Source of the DNA: Ligula intestinalis
Lineage: Eukaryota; Platyhelminthes; Cestoda; Diphyllobothriidea; Diphyllobothriidae
Direction: 5' to 3'
DNA: 64,000 nucleotides
NCBI GenBank assembly: GCA_036362985.1
Contig: JAYGXS010000002.1
Span: 98,354,357-98,418,356 of the forward strand
How positions within the stretch are numbered: the first letter of the stretch is position 1; each line of letters opens with the position of its first letter. The translations under genes were made by a program, and so were the position numbers. Shown one piece after another: positions 1-13,080 of this stretch. The notes beneath the pieces are model-generated. The model did no database searches, was not told the DNA's origin, and saw only the letters and a list, made by a program, of their open reading frames with translations.

Positions 1-1010
1 CTTCAATAGTGTCTTCAGAGCAAATTTTATTAGCTCTTTGCGTTAAGCAACGAACTAGATTTCGCTTCTGTTGGAGAGGTACGAAACTGTTAAAGTTCGT
101 TTATTGTCCAGACCAGGTTATCTTTCTATACACGCTCCTTCGGACGCTACCGTCGGGTCTACGACTAAGGAGGACGTCCAAGAAGGGGAGAGAACCTGCT
201 GTTTCCATCTCCAACGTGAACTTTATGGAAGGATGGGCTTGATTGACTGCGCTTAAGAGCGCGTCTCTATCGGTTTCTTTTGTGGCAATCACGAAGATAT
301 CGTCCACGTAGCGACCGTAGTGCTTTAACTTGTGGATCTGATCGCTAAGTTGATGTTTTTCCACCTTTCCCATGAATATGTCAGCCAAAAGTGGTCCCAG
401 AGGCGAGCCCATGGCAACGCCATCTATTTGTCTGTATAGTTGGCCGTCAAAAAGGAACTGCACGTTCAGTGTGCACTTCAGTAGTAGTTCCTTTAGTGCA
501 TTCGTCGGTATTCCTATTTCTAGTTGATTTTTCAATAGGAATTAGCAGATGTATTCGTGTGTCTCGGTAACCTTGACGTTTGTAAACAGCGAGGAGACGT
601 CTAGGGAGAACATTCTCATGCCGTTTAAGTTCACATCTTTGATCTCATCGACAAATTCAAACGTGTCTCGATAGCTCCGTGGTGCCAGTTGATGCTGAAA
701 AGGCTTGAGTTTCGCCGCCAACCATTTTGCTATCGCGTGATACGGTGAATTTCGCATGTCCAGAATCGGACGAACTGGCAGGCCATCCTTATGGATCTTT
801 GGTAGACCATACAAACGGAAGATGGGCGTGCCTACTGGTCGGAGGCCTTTGAAGTCCCGGTCGCTTATGAAACCTCGCGTGTGGAGTCTTCGTAAGCAAC
901 ATATTGTCCCAGCGATCAAGTCTTCTTATTCTCTTTCTCAATGGCTTCCTGGGACACGGATGTTCGCTTGTTTTGGCAAATTGATCTCTGTTGTCATTGC
1001 TAGATATCAA
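1..1010 (-). pseudogene. Penelope-like element reverse transcriptase, decayed, cut by window edge
   Basis: Reverse transcriptase of a Penelope-like element (PLE), a class that primes reverse transcription at nicks made by its own GIY-YIG endonuclease. Reading leftward I see the conserved RLYGLPKIHK block (about 785-815), then QIDGVAMGSPLGPLLADIFM (about 380-440), the catalytic YVDD (about 300-315), and LPFLDVLLSR followed by the RKITWSGQ region (about 100-190). This motif order is typical of PLE RTs and not of non-LTR RTs. The frame is broken by at least two in-frame TAA codons: one at 542-544, and one at 101-103 directly after GQ, where PLEs normally have Tyr. Beyond the second stop the same frame continues with TNFNSFVPLQQKRNLVRCL to the window start, the usual linker toward the GIY-YIG domain, which would lie outside. 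Another TAA lies upstream of the RLYGLPK block, near 930. It is a dead copy; family assignment is strong, the 5' limit is approximate. Confidence 0.9.
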
Positions 1011-1224
1011 TGTCAATAGCAAAATCCTTCTTTCCTTAATAAAAGAAAAAATATGCCAATTTTATATTTTATCTAACATTATGCACGTTATGCAATAAGA
1101 GGAATCAGATGATGAGCACTTACGAAATTATTGAATGCAATAACTTCTGCTTTTTTTGCAACCTTCAAAATATGGTTGTTTACCGAATGCCGTTTTCAGT
1201 ATATATAAAAACATATCCATTGGG

Positions 1225-1650
1225 AGTTGCGTATGTCAAGTCAAGTCAAGTCAAATTTATTAAAGGAAATATAGGCAAACGCCTTTGAACTCCCTCTTGG
1301 TACATAGGATTTAAGAAATGCATCGGCAAAGCCGAACATTCTAAAGAAGTCGTTGACACAATTTCAAACGACTACTCGCTTGTTTCAAGTAAAAAACTCA
1401 CACTCAGATTACACGAGCCAGCAGTGTAACTGAGGAAGAATAGCAGACAGTGAAAAAACTCCTAAGGCTGGCTCATAATTCAAAATGGAATGTCATTTTT
1501 GGTTTTTAGGAGAAAAACTGTCGCTCGTGGGGAAGCATGTGAATGATAGGGGCATGATGCTTCTGTGAATGTTGACGGTAGCCATGGCATCCATGACGAG
1601 TAATATCTACACCCGAAGGACCATACGAGGAGGAGACCTCGGAGTCACCT
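1225..1650 (-). mobile_element. 3' end of a CR1-like element (UTR relic)
   Basis: On the minus strand this ends in a pentanucleotide tail (TTGAC repeats, 1235-1254) preceded by a short A+T-rich segment, the architecture of a CR1-group 3' terminus. Upstream lies a CTCCTA / TAGGAG inverted pair (1459-1464 and 1507-1512) flanked by A/T runs, matching the position and form of the 3'UTR hairpin in the family A elements at 8850-8913 and 56853-56918. No coding sequence is recognisable. I infer a distant relative of family A; the upstream limit is uncertain. Confidence 0.5.
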
Positions 1651-4015
1651 CCTCGTTATGCGTTAACTTAACCATTTAAATTTTGTGACCCAGCGTATTA
1701 ATCGGTTATTTGGCGGTACAATTTATTTTGTGTTTTGGTCATATAAAATGACTAGACGCCCAAGAGTCCAGGACACTGTGAACGAATGCAACATTATATT
1801 TAATCACAAAAAGGAGATGCGACAAGTTAAATAATAGGTTTTTTCTTAAGTTTTTGATATCGTCGCCAATAATTAATCAAAGGTTATCAAAGGTTAGTCT
1901 GCGACATGTAGATAAGGGTCATGCATGGAGAGATAGTACAATATATATAGTTCGCAGCGTTCAACTGCATGTGTACTTTACTTATCCTAAAGCCACCGCG
2001 TGACGTCTTAACTTGTGTGGCGATGGCCCAAAACGTCGCATACTTCTCATCAATGGCCGCGATTTCCCTGCCCCTCTCGGATGCGTGCTTGAAAAATGTG
2101 CGACGATTATGCTGTTGCCCTTGTATGTGCTGGATCGGACCCTTCCCGCATGATTGATTTTCTTACTCGGGCAATGTCTCAGTGCGCAGGATTGGAACAC
2201 CATCCGTGACCTTTGGCCCGACTGGACACAACTATAATTTCTACTCTCCAACGTGGACAATTTTAATTCTGATACCATTTCACTGGTACTGTTTTGGATA
2301 CCATCGCTTCAATTTTGCGTGAAAAAGTACGTTCTACAACTCATAAATTTTTTATTGTTTCGGTTTTCATCAGACAACAGAATCAAAGTGGAATTTGTTT
2401 CTCAATTCATTGAATTGAAGTCGCAGCCTACGACCAAATCAATCAAAAACTGCCTGAAAAAACCACCATTGACAAGGACCTTAAGCATCCATGAAGATCA
2501 ACAATTATTCAGGAACTGGAAGGTCAACAAACGGCGTAGTCGTTCCTGAATATCCTTCGTATTGTTTATACCTATTTGAAAGTGCTTTTAAGTAATTATG
2601 CGTATAGTTTACTCAGTCTACTTCAAACATTTGCAATACTTTACACACCGTCGGAAGATTTTCGTTATTTTGAATGTCAGTAAACACACTTCGTCACAGT
2701 CACAAATGCAAATTAAAAAAACTTTTTGAACTATGCCGTTTCGTTTACAACCTCAAATGGAAGTAGAAAATAGTATCCTTGATAATTCTACAAAAATTTC
2801 AGTGTGGCCGAGAATCGAGCCATGGACGCCTCGGGTGGAAATCGAACGGATAACCAATGAAGGTATCGAAGCATATAGCAGTGGAGATCAAATTAAGTTA
2901 CCAACTACATGAGAGCGGTCACGAAGCTTTTTGAAAAGTCCTCCTAGCAAATGGACGAAAAGCCTCAAAAGTTAAAGGGGACCAACTTCATGTTTTACGC
3001 TTTTTCACAAATTTGAAATCACAAGGAAGAGATGCATAGTCTAAAACTGGAGATGAAGGAATCAAAGAAATATTTTTACTTTCTCTTTAAAGTGGAAAAC
3101 ATAATGTTACCTGAATTTGAGAGTAGCAAGCGGACGAGAGTAATTGCAGAGTCCCGGGGTGGAGCATCTACTGAGGGAAGTGACCAGGCACCGTCAACCT
3201 ACGCCAGGAAATTGATAGCTCCCACCTGAAATCCTCTTGATACTGCGCAAAACAACACATCCACCAAACAATACGCTCAAAGCAGAGAAGAAGATTGTAC
3301 AACTCCACTTTCTAGTCAAGTCGGGTCGGGCTCAATGAACCAACAAAACCAAGGTAGTGGGTATGCTAAGGCTGCATAAAAATCACAAAAGGAAACAAAA
3401 AAATGCAGACAGGTTTTGACCCTACAAGATCACAGTCGATATTTTCCCTCGCTTCTCCTAGGACATTTCTACATCGATATCCCCCATCAATTACGATCTA
3501 GGATATTGTGGCTGCAACCGTTCGTATGCAATTTTCTTCTGCGCCTCTGGAATTATCTTTTTGTGTAAACGATCTGTTGAAGTCGGAATTTAAAAAGATT
3601 ATGTTTTCCAACCAATTCCACCGAGACGCAACCTCTTTAAATCGAACGCAACCTCTTCAAACCAGCAAATTCGCGACTAGTAAAATAAATCGTCAAGATC
3701 AGAATATTCTTGAGACCTTCAAAGGCTGAGTCGTTTCCCAATATTCAATACACTTTTTCAAATAAATTAAAAGTGTTTATTAAAAAAAATAGCTACAGTA
3801 TTTGTTAAGTTCCCTCTGATTATTTGTCGTAAGTCATAATCTGAAAATCAGATCAACTGTTTTTTTTCTTCTTAACGTAATAATCAATACAGTTTTTTTA
3901 GCAATTTTAAGAGATTTTAACAACCAGCTGCGGCAAAATCATATAGGCTGACTTTTTCTAAATTATCTCACATTTAAAGCAGATTTATATCAAAATTATG
4001 AGAACGAAAATATAA
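1651..4015. other. Non-coding stretch, nothing recognised
   Basis: AT-rich sequence with only short fortuitous frames. A slightly more GC-rich patch at about 1960-2250 is open on both strands but resembles no family I know. No tRNA, repeat array or transposase motif was seen. Confidence 0.4.
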
Positions 4016-5493
4016 GATCATCGTAAGATATCTGCTCCCAGACCTAAGCGGTGCCTGACCACGCCTACTAGTCAATGTCTTGATATTAACATGCAGCCCA
4101 TTGTCAAGGCTAAGCAAATTGATTTATCTGCTTTACAGAACTATAATGACTTCATGATGAAGTTTGGTTCTGTTTTGTCAATACTAGGCAATCTGTTTGA
4201 TGGTCAGTTATCAGATGTGCCCTCGCAAGTTTGTACAAAGTTAGACTCCCTCGTCCATCTTATAACCACGGAAGCTTTTGATCAACAAAAGTGAAGCTTT
4301 AACTTTATACTTAAATGCCTCCATATTAAGTCACCCTTTGGATATTGCAAAATATTGTCTATGTTCGGGTGGTTTCAACTAAAAAATTGCAGAAGCCAAA
4401 CGCCTCCAATCGTGTAACGAAAACCCACCCATCCTAGTTAAATTGTTTTTACCGATTGAGGTGAACTCAATCTTTGCTCAAAGAGGTCGCATTTCCCGAT
4501 ATTTACAAATGACTAAAAGTTACCTCTGTCGAGATCTTACACCAATGGAACGAAGAAATGCGGCTCTCCAGTCCAATAGACCAATTAATTCTCAGCCTAC
4601 TATTCCTAAATCTGTTCGTTGTCCCGATAGGGTAAATGCACTCGCTAAATCCTCCCCCCGCATACCTGGCCATACACCCACTAACGTCAGTGCACCCGTT
4701 ATCCCTGCCTCCCAGAAGTCTATTCATAGTCCCATAACCGTCAGTACAACTGCTATCCCTACCTCCCGAATGTCTAGTCATAGGTCCATAAACATCAATG
4801 CACCAGTAAGCCCATCCCTTTTGATGTCGGGACCGTCAAGGCCCACCTCTCCGTCAACTTCTACGAATTATACTAGTCTAAATACATTCTCTGTCCAACG
4901 ATCGATAAATTCCGGCGCCTCTAGCTCGGCAACAAAATCATCAAGAATTTCGCCAACACCAATGGAAGCGTTTAGGCTGAGCGCTACCCCACCACAACCT
5001 AGCTCCTCTTTTGACCATGGAAGTCATATAATTCCCCCCTATAATGCGTTATTGAACACGCCGGGCCCGAACCAAGAGAAATTTAATTTGCACGGCAGCA
5101 ACCCAAACTGGTATATTTTTAAATCTCATCGGAGTTGCCGTACATGAAATTCACTGATAAAGACCACTAGTCCTTACGCAAGCGGCCCCAACACTAATTT
5201 TATGTTACCCTTCCCCCTATCAGTTCCTTTACCATCCTCTACCACCCAAACCTGCTAACTTCTACATGTCTTTTCGCCTCCTCTCATTCCTCCCAAAATC
5301 CCCAGAAGCTTATTTTGGTTTACCCTCTTCCCATTTTTCCCTGCCAGAAAGCGAGGCCTCTAGATATCTCAGACCTTATCAGCCATCCATTGTTGGCTAC
5401 CCGTATGCTAACAGCTCCATACCCGTCAGTACTTATTACACAAATAATAACGGCCTACAGATTGCCTATCCACCCTCAAATTCTTTTTTATGA
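4016..5493 (+). pseudogene. Family A ORF1 (Ser/Pro-rich protein of unknown fold), copy 1
   Basis: First ORF of the element, presumably a nucleic-acid-binding protein as in other CR1-group elements, although I see no CCHC zinc knuckle, RRM or PHD motif. The open frame begins after the TAA at 4013-4015; the first ATG is at 4091. The N-terminal part (DFMMKFGSVLSILGNLFDG) is separated from the rest by a TGA at about 4292 where copy 2 has Arg (QRQKRSF-type context), and by a frameshift before 4443. The central part is rich in Ser, Pro, Thr and Ile and holds about three imperfect 18-residue repeats (4669-4830), each with an xIPxS core. The C-terminal part is rich in Pro and Tyr (PYQPSIVGYPYANSS). 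It terminates in TGA at 5491-5493, overlapping the ORF2 ATG. Function unrecognised. Confidence 0.7.
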
Positions 5494-8338
5494 ATAACGA
5501 TAGCCATAGCCCTGTCACTCGAAACACACTAGATGTCAAAGTGCTTAATGCCAGGTCCATTATAAATAAAATGGCTCAACTTCGAGCTATCGCTTTCGAG
5601 ATGATGCCCGATGTTATATGCATAACAGAATCTTTGACCCATCCAATCATTTCTGACTCCTCCCTTATCATAGACGAGTATGATTTCTATCGTCACGATC
5701 GCATTAATAAGCGTGGTGGTGGTAGTCTTCTCTATATAAGAACATCATTTAGGCACTTTCCGTTTCATCTAAATAGCACATCCTTCTCTGGAAATTACTG
5801 TTTCCCCTCTATTATCCTGTCGCCCCAGCTAAAGGCGAATATCGGATGTGTATATAATCCTCCTAACTCTTCAACTGAAGAAGATGCAAATTTGTGTGAA
5901 ATATTCAAGTTTATTTCAGAATCCACTTTTGAAGTTAAAATTATTGCTGGAGATTTTAATTTTCCTGAAATCAACTGGCTTTCAAACTATTGTCAACATA
6001 GATTTCAGCCTTTCCTAGAAACCATTTATTTTTCTAACTCGTCTCAACTTGTTAGTTCTCCAACAAGAGAGAATCATATGCTAGATTTGATTTACACAAA
6101 TGTTATTGCCCCTTTCTTCGTTGATTTTAGGCAGGACATCTTCCAACGTGATCACACATTAATTCACTGTTGCCTTCCGCTTCCTTTTATGGAAAAGGCT
6201 AGTGCTAGTCGTACCTATCACGCGTATGACCTCGCAGATATTAGCTCAATCAACAATTTTCTTGACTCATTAGATTGGCAGAGCCTCTCCTCCATTAACG
6301 ACGCTGCATATCTTTCTGAACTCATGTCGGTCGTTTCTAATAAAATAATGGAATTTTTTGCCACTAAAACAGCGAAATCCTACACACCGGAATCGACCGT
6401 CTCTCATTTTATTTTGCCCAGACTAAAGAAATTGAGGAGGCAGCTGAAAGCTAGATCTACTAGTTCGCTGTCTGTGCATCTAAGGATCGCAGAGATATTC
6501 GAATTAGCTTCAAATATTAGTCTTGCACGTGACCAGCACATTGAATTTTACGCCCTGAGCGAGTCAAACTCTGCAAAATCGGCTGCACAACTGTTTCGTC
6601 GTAGGTTGTCCTCAAAACGAGGAAGTGAAATACCCCCATTTCTTAATGAAAAAAAAAAAAGATTTGTACTAGATGAGTCTGATAAGGCTGAATTATTCAA
6701 TGCTTCCTTTGTGAAGCATTTAACGAAAGAATCCGAACCGGTCCCGTCCATTCAACCATACTCAGACTACTCTCGGGAACTCTGATTTCTCCATAGAATT
6801 AATTCATAAGCAGATAATTTGTCTAAAAACTCGCACTATTCGGGAACTGATGGTATCCCCAATTCAGTTATCAAAAGTGTCGACCTTTCCCAGTATATTT
6901 TCAGTCTATCTCTTAAATGGTTACTTTCCTGACACTTGGAAGACATCCATTATTCTTCAAGTCTTTAAATCAGACTCTCGTTCAGACACAAATAACTACC
7001 ACGGTGTACATAAAACCCCGGCCCTAGCTAGACTTCTGGAGAAGATAATTTTTAATCAAATTCTCGACTTTTGCCTAAAAAATAAGCTTTTAAGTGACTC
7101 GCAGCATGGTTTTCTACCTGGAAGATCATGCGAGACGTGTCATTTAGCTTTTCTGAACCACGTCACTTCCCTCCGTAACCAGCAGCAATTCGTGGTTGTT
7201 ATCTACTTTGACCTAAGCAAAGCCTTTGACAAGGTACCGCACAGATGGCTTCTGGTAAAATTGGAAGCCATTGGCATCCGTCTCCCTCTCCTTGACTTCA
7301 TCGGTTCCTACTTGTGTAACCGAAGCCAGAAGGTCCAGACAGGTAATAGTTACTCCACTTTTCAGCTGATCACGAGTGGCGTTTTTCAAGGCACTGTCTT
7401 GGTTCCTTAACTCTTCATTCTATACATAAGCGAAATTTCGACTGCTCTAAAAAATTCACACAATCTTATTTATGCAGACGACTGAAAATGCATATGCTCA
7501 TTTCATAAGGACACGGCAAGTATATGCGTGGATAAAATAAATGCGGACCTACATACACTCTCACGTTTTAGTGCTACCTGGCAGATTGAATTCTCTCCAT
7601 CCAAGTTTAGTTTCATGTGTTTTGGTTCTGCCAAGCTTCATCGTCGCCTAGTCTTTCAAAATACTCCACTTTAGAACGATCCACTGTAAAATGCTTAAGT
7701 CTAAGCCACAAAAATAAACTAGCATTGTCGCGTCATGCGGATCGAATATCTGCGAATTTTGCAGGGATATGTGGTTTTACATCTTCCTACTGGAAATAAA
7801 GTTAAAAAATTATCGCATGTATGTTCTATCCATCCTAGGATACTGCTGTCCCCTATTTGGTCTAATGAACGCTTCTGACCGCGGTAAGAGTGAAAATGTA
7901 CAGAGGGTATTTATTCGCAAAATATTACCTCTTCCTCGATCAACTCTTTCTTATACGGAGAGATGTCCGTTAGCGCACATGACATTTCTTTGGGTCAGAA
8001 GACTCGAAGCGGGCCTCTGTTTCCTCTTTCGCGTTAACTCCACCCCCAACCTTCCACGAATCGACGCTCTTATTCCCGCAGATAGACCTTATGCCACTCG
8101 TAATTCCTCCAGGATTATTGCACCCCCTTAAGCTCCACTTCGAACCATTCTCAGTTCTTTGCCTCAAAATATGCTTTCGTGTGGAATAGTATTCCCCTCG
8201 AAATTAGGCTGTCGTCTGACTTAGCATATTTTAAAGTCAAATTACGTAAACACTTAACTTCGGAAGATATAAAGTCCTTGTTATCTGTCTCCTTCCCAAA
8301 CACACGACTTTTGGACTTTGAAAAGGGTCCCGCTGGTA
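5490..8338 (+). pseudogene. Family A ORF2: AP endonuclease-reverse transcriptase, copy 1
   Basis: Polyprotein that nicks target DNA and reverse-transcribes the element RNA (target-primed reverse transcription). The endonuclease occupies roughly 5540-6190: LNARS, then CITES (usual ITESW changed to TESL), RGGGSLLYIR, AGDFNFP, LDLIYTN and RDHTLIHCC carry the expected Asn, Glu, Asp/Asn and catalytic His. The linker runs to 6785, followed by a frameshift. The RT spans about 6850-7550: SDSQHGFLPGRSC, FDLSKAFDKVPH, SGVFQGTVLVP, and YADD at about 7470 followed at once by TGA. After 7410 the reading frame changes repeatedly. The C-terminal region is still recognisable at 7770-8338 (RRLEAGLCFLFRVNSTPNLP). 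Starts at the ATG at 5490, overlapping the ORF1 stop by four bases. Confidence 0.85.
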
Positions 8339-9160
8339 TCAGAGGTGGTTATGTTTACATCCAATTTTTTCCATACATGTCTATTTCTTCCTCCTTTTAG
8401 TGATATTTGCTACGATGTTTTGTCCATTTCTCTGTCCAGTCATCATTGCCGTTTTCTCCATTTTCCGTTTTACAACCCTGACGATAGGCTTCATGGTCTT
8501 TAGTCATGCTCGTGGCGGTTCTGCTTTTTTCGCCAGCTAGTCGGTAAACTCCGCAGTCTACAAGGTCACATCTCCGGCGTTTCGTTGATGATCAGGTGAC
8601 CTTTGCCAATCACTCTCTTGTCGACCCTGTTGTCCGCGATGGCCTCCTCCAGCACACGTCCCTGATGGTTGATCATGAAGCCAGTCGGGCGGTGTAACAA
8701 TGGTGAATGACAGCCCCTGCTGTTATATGATTTCTCAAATTAAAAGAAGCGTTTCCAACACTCATTAGTTCGCATCAACTGTCCTGTCTCATTCGCACTA
8801 CAATCAATCCTCTCAACCAACCTTCCTAGCTTGGTTAAAACAGTTTTTTCTCCTACGTTTTGTCTATTTAAGCGGGGGTTCGCTGAACTCCACCACAGCA
8901 TAAATGGTAGGAGTTTTTTTCACTGCTTCCTCCTTAGTTCACCATGCGTTGAGTTCTATTTTTAAACGACAATATGTTAGTGAATATGAATTAATCTACC
9001 AACACTACTAAACGCTCCCTCTGTCTATGTGGTTGTTTTATGGAGAGCAGCATCAATGAACTTTTTATTTATTTTCTCACAGCACTAAGTTTACAATGAC
9101 GAGGCCCTCCGTGCCTAAAATATAAAATATATTTATTTATTATTATTTATTTAAGGGGGC
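8339..9160 (+). other. Family A 3'UTR with conserved hairpins, copy 1
   Basis: Aligns by eye with the minus-strand segment 57420-56604 of copy 2. Contains a GGTCAC/GTGACC inverted pair (8564-8569, 8596-8601) and a CTCCTAC/GTAGGAG pair (8850-8856, 8907-8913) that encloses a smaller GTTC-GCT-GAAC hairpin. Both pairs are retained in copy 2 although the flanks have drifted. It ends in A/T microsatellite sequence. Confidence 0.6.
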
Positions 9161-9202
9161 CAGCACGAAGCCAGCTCTAAACAGTACCATGCCAGCTTCC
9201 AA

Positions 9203-9421
9203 AATAAGCCTGTCTCTGGTGAAGTTGAGAAAAACACAAAGTTACAGGCCATTCCTATAAAAAGCTCGGAGTCTTCCGATGACAGAAGGTCTAGAAATAT
9301 ATCAGGGGTTTCCCTTAGTCGCCAAACCTGCACAGTTGTTCAAGTCCCACCTGAGTCAAATGGCACTTTTCCGAAGGAAACGACGGATGCGGACGCTGAA
9401 CAGTTTTGCGGCCTGGTTTAA
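9203..9421 (+). pseudogene. Possible ORF1 remnant of family D element
   Basis: A frame open for about 72 codons with coding-like composition (Ser, Glu, Lys and Asp rich, for example SSESSDDRRSRNISG), ending at a TAA. It is in the same reading phase as the family D endonuclease start further downstream. No domain is recognised. The placement 5' of an EN/RT ORF suggests an ORF1, but chance cannot be excluded. Confidence 0.25.
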
Positions 9422-9809
9422 GACATTTTTGACAGCGAAAGACAGGAGAAGTGCATGCAGCCCTCAGCATAGGCAAACACGTTACTGAACAGTCGGAAAC
9501 TGTCCGACTTCGAACTTTAAAGACAGTAGTGGGTAACAAAAACAGTTGAAATCGGTTTTGTACCGGAAAACAGCCCTCCACCACTCACATAAGACGTTGT
9601 TTTTCAGCTGGACTACTCTCCAGCGAAATTACGGGGATGAGAGAGAGCTGAAGAGAGCAATCTGACTATCGTCAGTTAACAAATAATACAGAAAACCATC
9701 ATCGTGCTGTGTAAGCAGCCAATTCCGATGACGGCAGCGGTCATTAGTACTGGCAAACTGGCGCCCAAACAAATTGGATACTGCGGACTCTCGCCGACTA
9801 GAATATATG

Positions 9810-12800
9810 TATAAAAAGCTTAGAGACTATTCTCGAAGTTTGATTTACTTCTAATGCAGCTAGTCGATGGGTTTCCTGATGTTATAGCAATATCAGAAAC
9901 GTGGCTGTCAGAAAGCATCAGTGATTCTAAAGTGGCGCTAACCGGATACCAACGATTTGGACGAGACCAAGTGGAACGCCCGCGTGGAGGAGATGCTATG
10001 TATATAAAGGAAAAATTAGGTGCTTGCGAGAGGCTTGAAAGGAGAACCCATGGTATCGAGGCTATTTGGCTGACAACTTAGGCACGGGGGTCGCAGCCCC
10101 TGGAAGTGGTGACCACCTACCGACCACCGCGGTTAGACACTAATAAAGATGCGTGTTTATTGGAATGAATAACGGAGATAGGTAGTCGACTTGATGATGT
10201 ACTCACGGGTGACTGCAATGCACACAGCATCATTTGAAAAAAATTGTGGGCACATTTTCTAAGAACACCTTTGATCGGTATCTTCTAAGAACATCACTTG
10301 AGGCTTTTCTCACACAACACGCCCTTGTTCCAACTAGAACACACACAAGGCAACAGGCTACTTGTGTAGACGAACTCTTCACCAAACATCCCGACAGTTA
10401 AGACGAGGTATGCTGTTTAACTTCACTCGGTCGGAGTGATGACGCTGTATTTTCAAGGGATTATTGTCTATATTCGTTAGCTCCTACAGTTGATGAACCA
10501 AGGCCGAATAAATAGCGAAGCGACTTCTCTTAAATGAGAGCACAGGCATCATAAAAAGTTGGAGCATTCGTTTTGCCGGGGATGTCGCTAAGAACTGGAA
10601 TAAATTCAAGCAATGGTTGTTGCATTGTCCACTTTCAGTGCCCAAGCTATCTAGCCAACCTCAATGGCTGAAAATAAATCTCAAAAAAGAGATCAATAAA
10701 AATGAAAGCTATGAAAGACGTTTTGCAACACAAGCCGCAACGAAGCTATTGAACAGTAAAAAATCCAGCGGAACAAGGTAAGCAATGGCATACAATAGGT
10801 GAATGGACTTCGAGAGCGATTTAATTTGTCGGGCTGTAAAAAAATCTTAAGTTGATATAACGTAAGTTTAGGAAAAGCACACGCAACAGGAACCCGACCT
10901 TTAGCTCTACGGTGAAAAATACGGTTTGTCTCAAATGTCCGTTCAGAAAAAAGACAAGTACGAATCACCCGAAGTGGATAAACTAAAACTCGAAGGCCGC
11001 TTTTAAAAAACAAAACCGCTTCTGGAGACGCTACAGATTAACCGACTCCGATAAATGCTTTCAGGAGTATAAGCAACAACATACAATTTCTAAAAGATAA
11101 GCTACTAAACTGCGCAAGAAATACGAGTTTAACATATAACACAAGTCGTTGGAACACCCCACGATCTTGTACGGTTACATACGAAGCACGAATAGATCTC
11201 AGGAACTGATCCCTGCCCTTAGATCAGCCAATGGACAACTGGTGACCGAAGACCAGATGAAAGCTTCCCTCCTCTCCGATTTCTTTGAATCCGTCTACAC
11301 CCGAGAACCTACAACTTTTGCTGACGGTCCGTCCGTTCATCGACCGATAACTGCACCCTTACCCTCCTCCTTATTGCCCAAAAAAGAGGACCTTGAGTTT
11401 TCACACAACACTGCCAGGGCCGAATAACTCCAACTTAAGCCTGCCAAATCACCTGGGCCGGACAAAATTCCTGCACTAGCACTGAGAAAATTAGCTAACG
11501 AACTATGCAAAACCCTGGCTGCCTTCTTCCAGAAATCTTTTGACGAAGGCGAACTCCCAGAAGAATGGAAGTGGGCAAACTTCATCGCGATCTATAAGGG
11601 AGGTTCGCGACTTGATTGCGAAAATTTCCGTCCTGTCAGTCTAACTTGCATCGCATGCAAAGAAATGGAGAGCATTATTAAGAAGCATTTAACGTATTTC
11701 CTCGAAAGCAACAAAATACTATGTGATAGACAGCACGGCTTTCGACCAGGACGCTATTGCCTCACGAGTGCTCTTTACTCACAGGAGAAGTGGACAAAGG
11801 CCGCTGATAAAGGCTATCCAATTGATGTTATATTCTTTGACGTCAAAAAGGCCGTCGATAGGGTACCACACAAGCTTCGTCTGCAGAAGATTTGGGACGT
11901 GGGAATCGAAGGAAAAATGTATAAATGGATAAGTAGTTTCTTGTCCCTCAGAGAACAAAGGGTCGTTGTCGGAAACTCAACGTCAGAATAGACAATGGTC
12001 GAGAGTGGTGTACCACAAGGCTCAGTTTTGAGTCCGCTGCTATTCCTGATTTACGTAAACGACTGTTTCAATGAGCTTGATGGCGCAGCTGTCATGTTTG
12101 CGGATGACATAAAAATATGGGCTGAAATTAGGTGCGCCGACGACGCAAAGAGACTACAGTCGAACATCGATAAACTGGTTATCTGCTCGTCCACGTGGCT
12201 TCTTAACTTCAATGTATCCAAGTGTCTTGTTCTACACATAAGCCCGAAATGAAAAGTGCCACCGAAAGACAGTGATTTCATCAATGGTACCGCATTGAAC
12301 GAGGTTGAGACACACAAAGATCTGGGTATATGGACAATCGCGAACTTGATGCAAACAGAGCACTGTAAAACGTCCGTCCAGAAGGCAACTTGTACCCTGC
12401 ACTGGATCAGACGAGCGTCAAAAATCTTTCCAGCGGAACTCTTTGGAAAAATATTTGGTACCTTTGTGAGACCACATTTTGAATACGGAATGTCAGTTTG
12501 GACACCGTGGTTGAAGAAAGATGTGGAGCTTCTTGAACAAGTGCAACGCAGGGAGAGAAAGATGGTCGACGGTCTCAGGGACTTACCATATCAGGAGAGA
12601 TTGATAAAACTTGACCTTTTTCCTTTGTCTTACAGGACCGTTCAGTGTAGCCTGCTCTGGACATTCCGGATAATCCGGGGACACATTTCCTCCCTAGAAT
12701 TGGAGGATTTCTTCCAATTAGCCACCACAACTCACCTGCGTGGCCATCCTTACAAGGTCACAAACGAACGCACCCGATTAGTCCTCCGAAAATATTTCTT

Positions 12801-13080
12801 CAGTCAACGCGTGGTCTGGCCTAGGAACTTGCTACCAAGTGAAATGGTTTCCGCTAACACAATTGCGGAATTTAAAAGAAGACTTGATGTGCTTTTATTT
12901 GACAAAAAGGCGACTTTTACAACACGATGTCCTACTGTCAGCACTGTGAACAATTTTTCTGGCTTAAGACCGTTTTCATTCTTTTCAATGAAAATTCACT
13001 CGAAATTCTGTAATGATATCACATATGCTCCCCCCGACTGCACATTAACTGTAAGAATAACCTTGTTTGCGTTACATTAA
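9810..13080 (+). pseudogene. Family D endonuclease-reverse transcriptase (CR1/Jockey group)
   Basis: Endonuclease start is visible as a decayed NARSLFSKFD motif (about 9800-9830, with a stop inside), then DVIAISETWLSES (9870-9915) and PRGGDAMYI. The middle of the endonuclease (10081-10500, GDCNAH and TCVDELFTK) and the linker (10560-11150) are broken by stops and frameshifts. From 11149 to 13080 a single phase is kept for 644 codons, interrupted by only three stops: TAA 11425-11427, TAG 11989-11991 and TGA 12250-12252. Motifs in order: SPGPDKIPA, FRPVSLTC, HGFRPGR, FFDVKKAVDRVPH, SGVPQGSVLSP, MFADDIKIW (catalytic Asp pair), then a long C-terminal region. Three different stop codons at positions where a relative would have Trp (TAG) or Arg (TGA) mean point decay rather than recoding. 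Confidence 0.88.

Larger units (their letters stand above)
4016..9160 (+). mobile_element. Family A CR1-like non-LTR retrotransposon, copy 1 (near full-length, decayed)
   Basis: A two-ORF non-LTR element: ORF1 (about 4016-5493), ORF2 with AP-type endonuclease and reverse transcriptase (5490-8338), and a long 3'UTR ending at about 9120-9160 in an ATTT-type microsatellite. The terminal segment reads GACGAGGCCCTCCGTGCC then TAAAATATAAAATAT, and the same terminus occurs in copy 2 (56604-56680, minus strand), which defines the 3' end. No poly(A), no LTRs and short tandem repeats at the 3' end are typical of the CR1 group. Many stops and frameshifts, especially after 7410, make it inactive. The 5' boundary is not visible: the ORF1 frame opens after a TAA at 4013-4015. 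Confidence 0.85.

Noticed and set aside
101..103. Stop codon inside a conserved PLE block, possibly recoding
   Set aside because: The same element has further in-frame stops (542-544 and near 930), so ordinary decay explains it.
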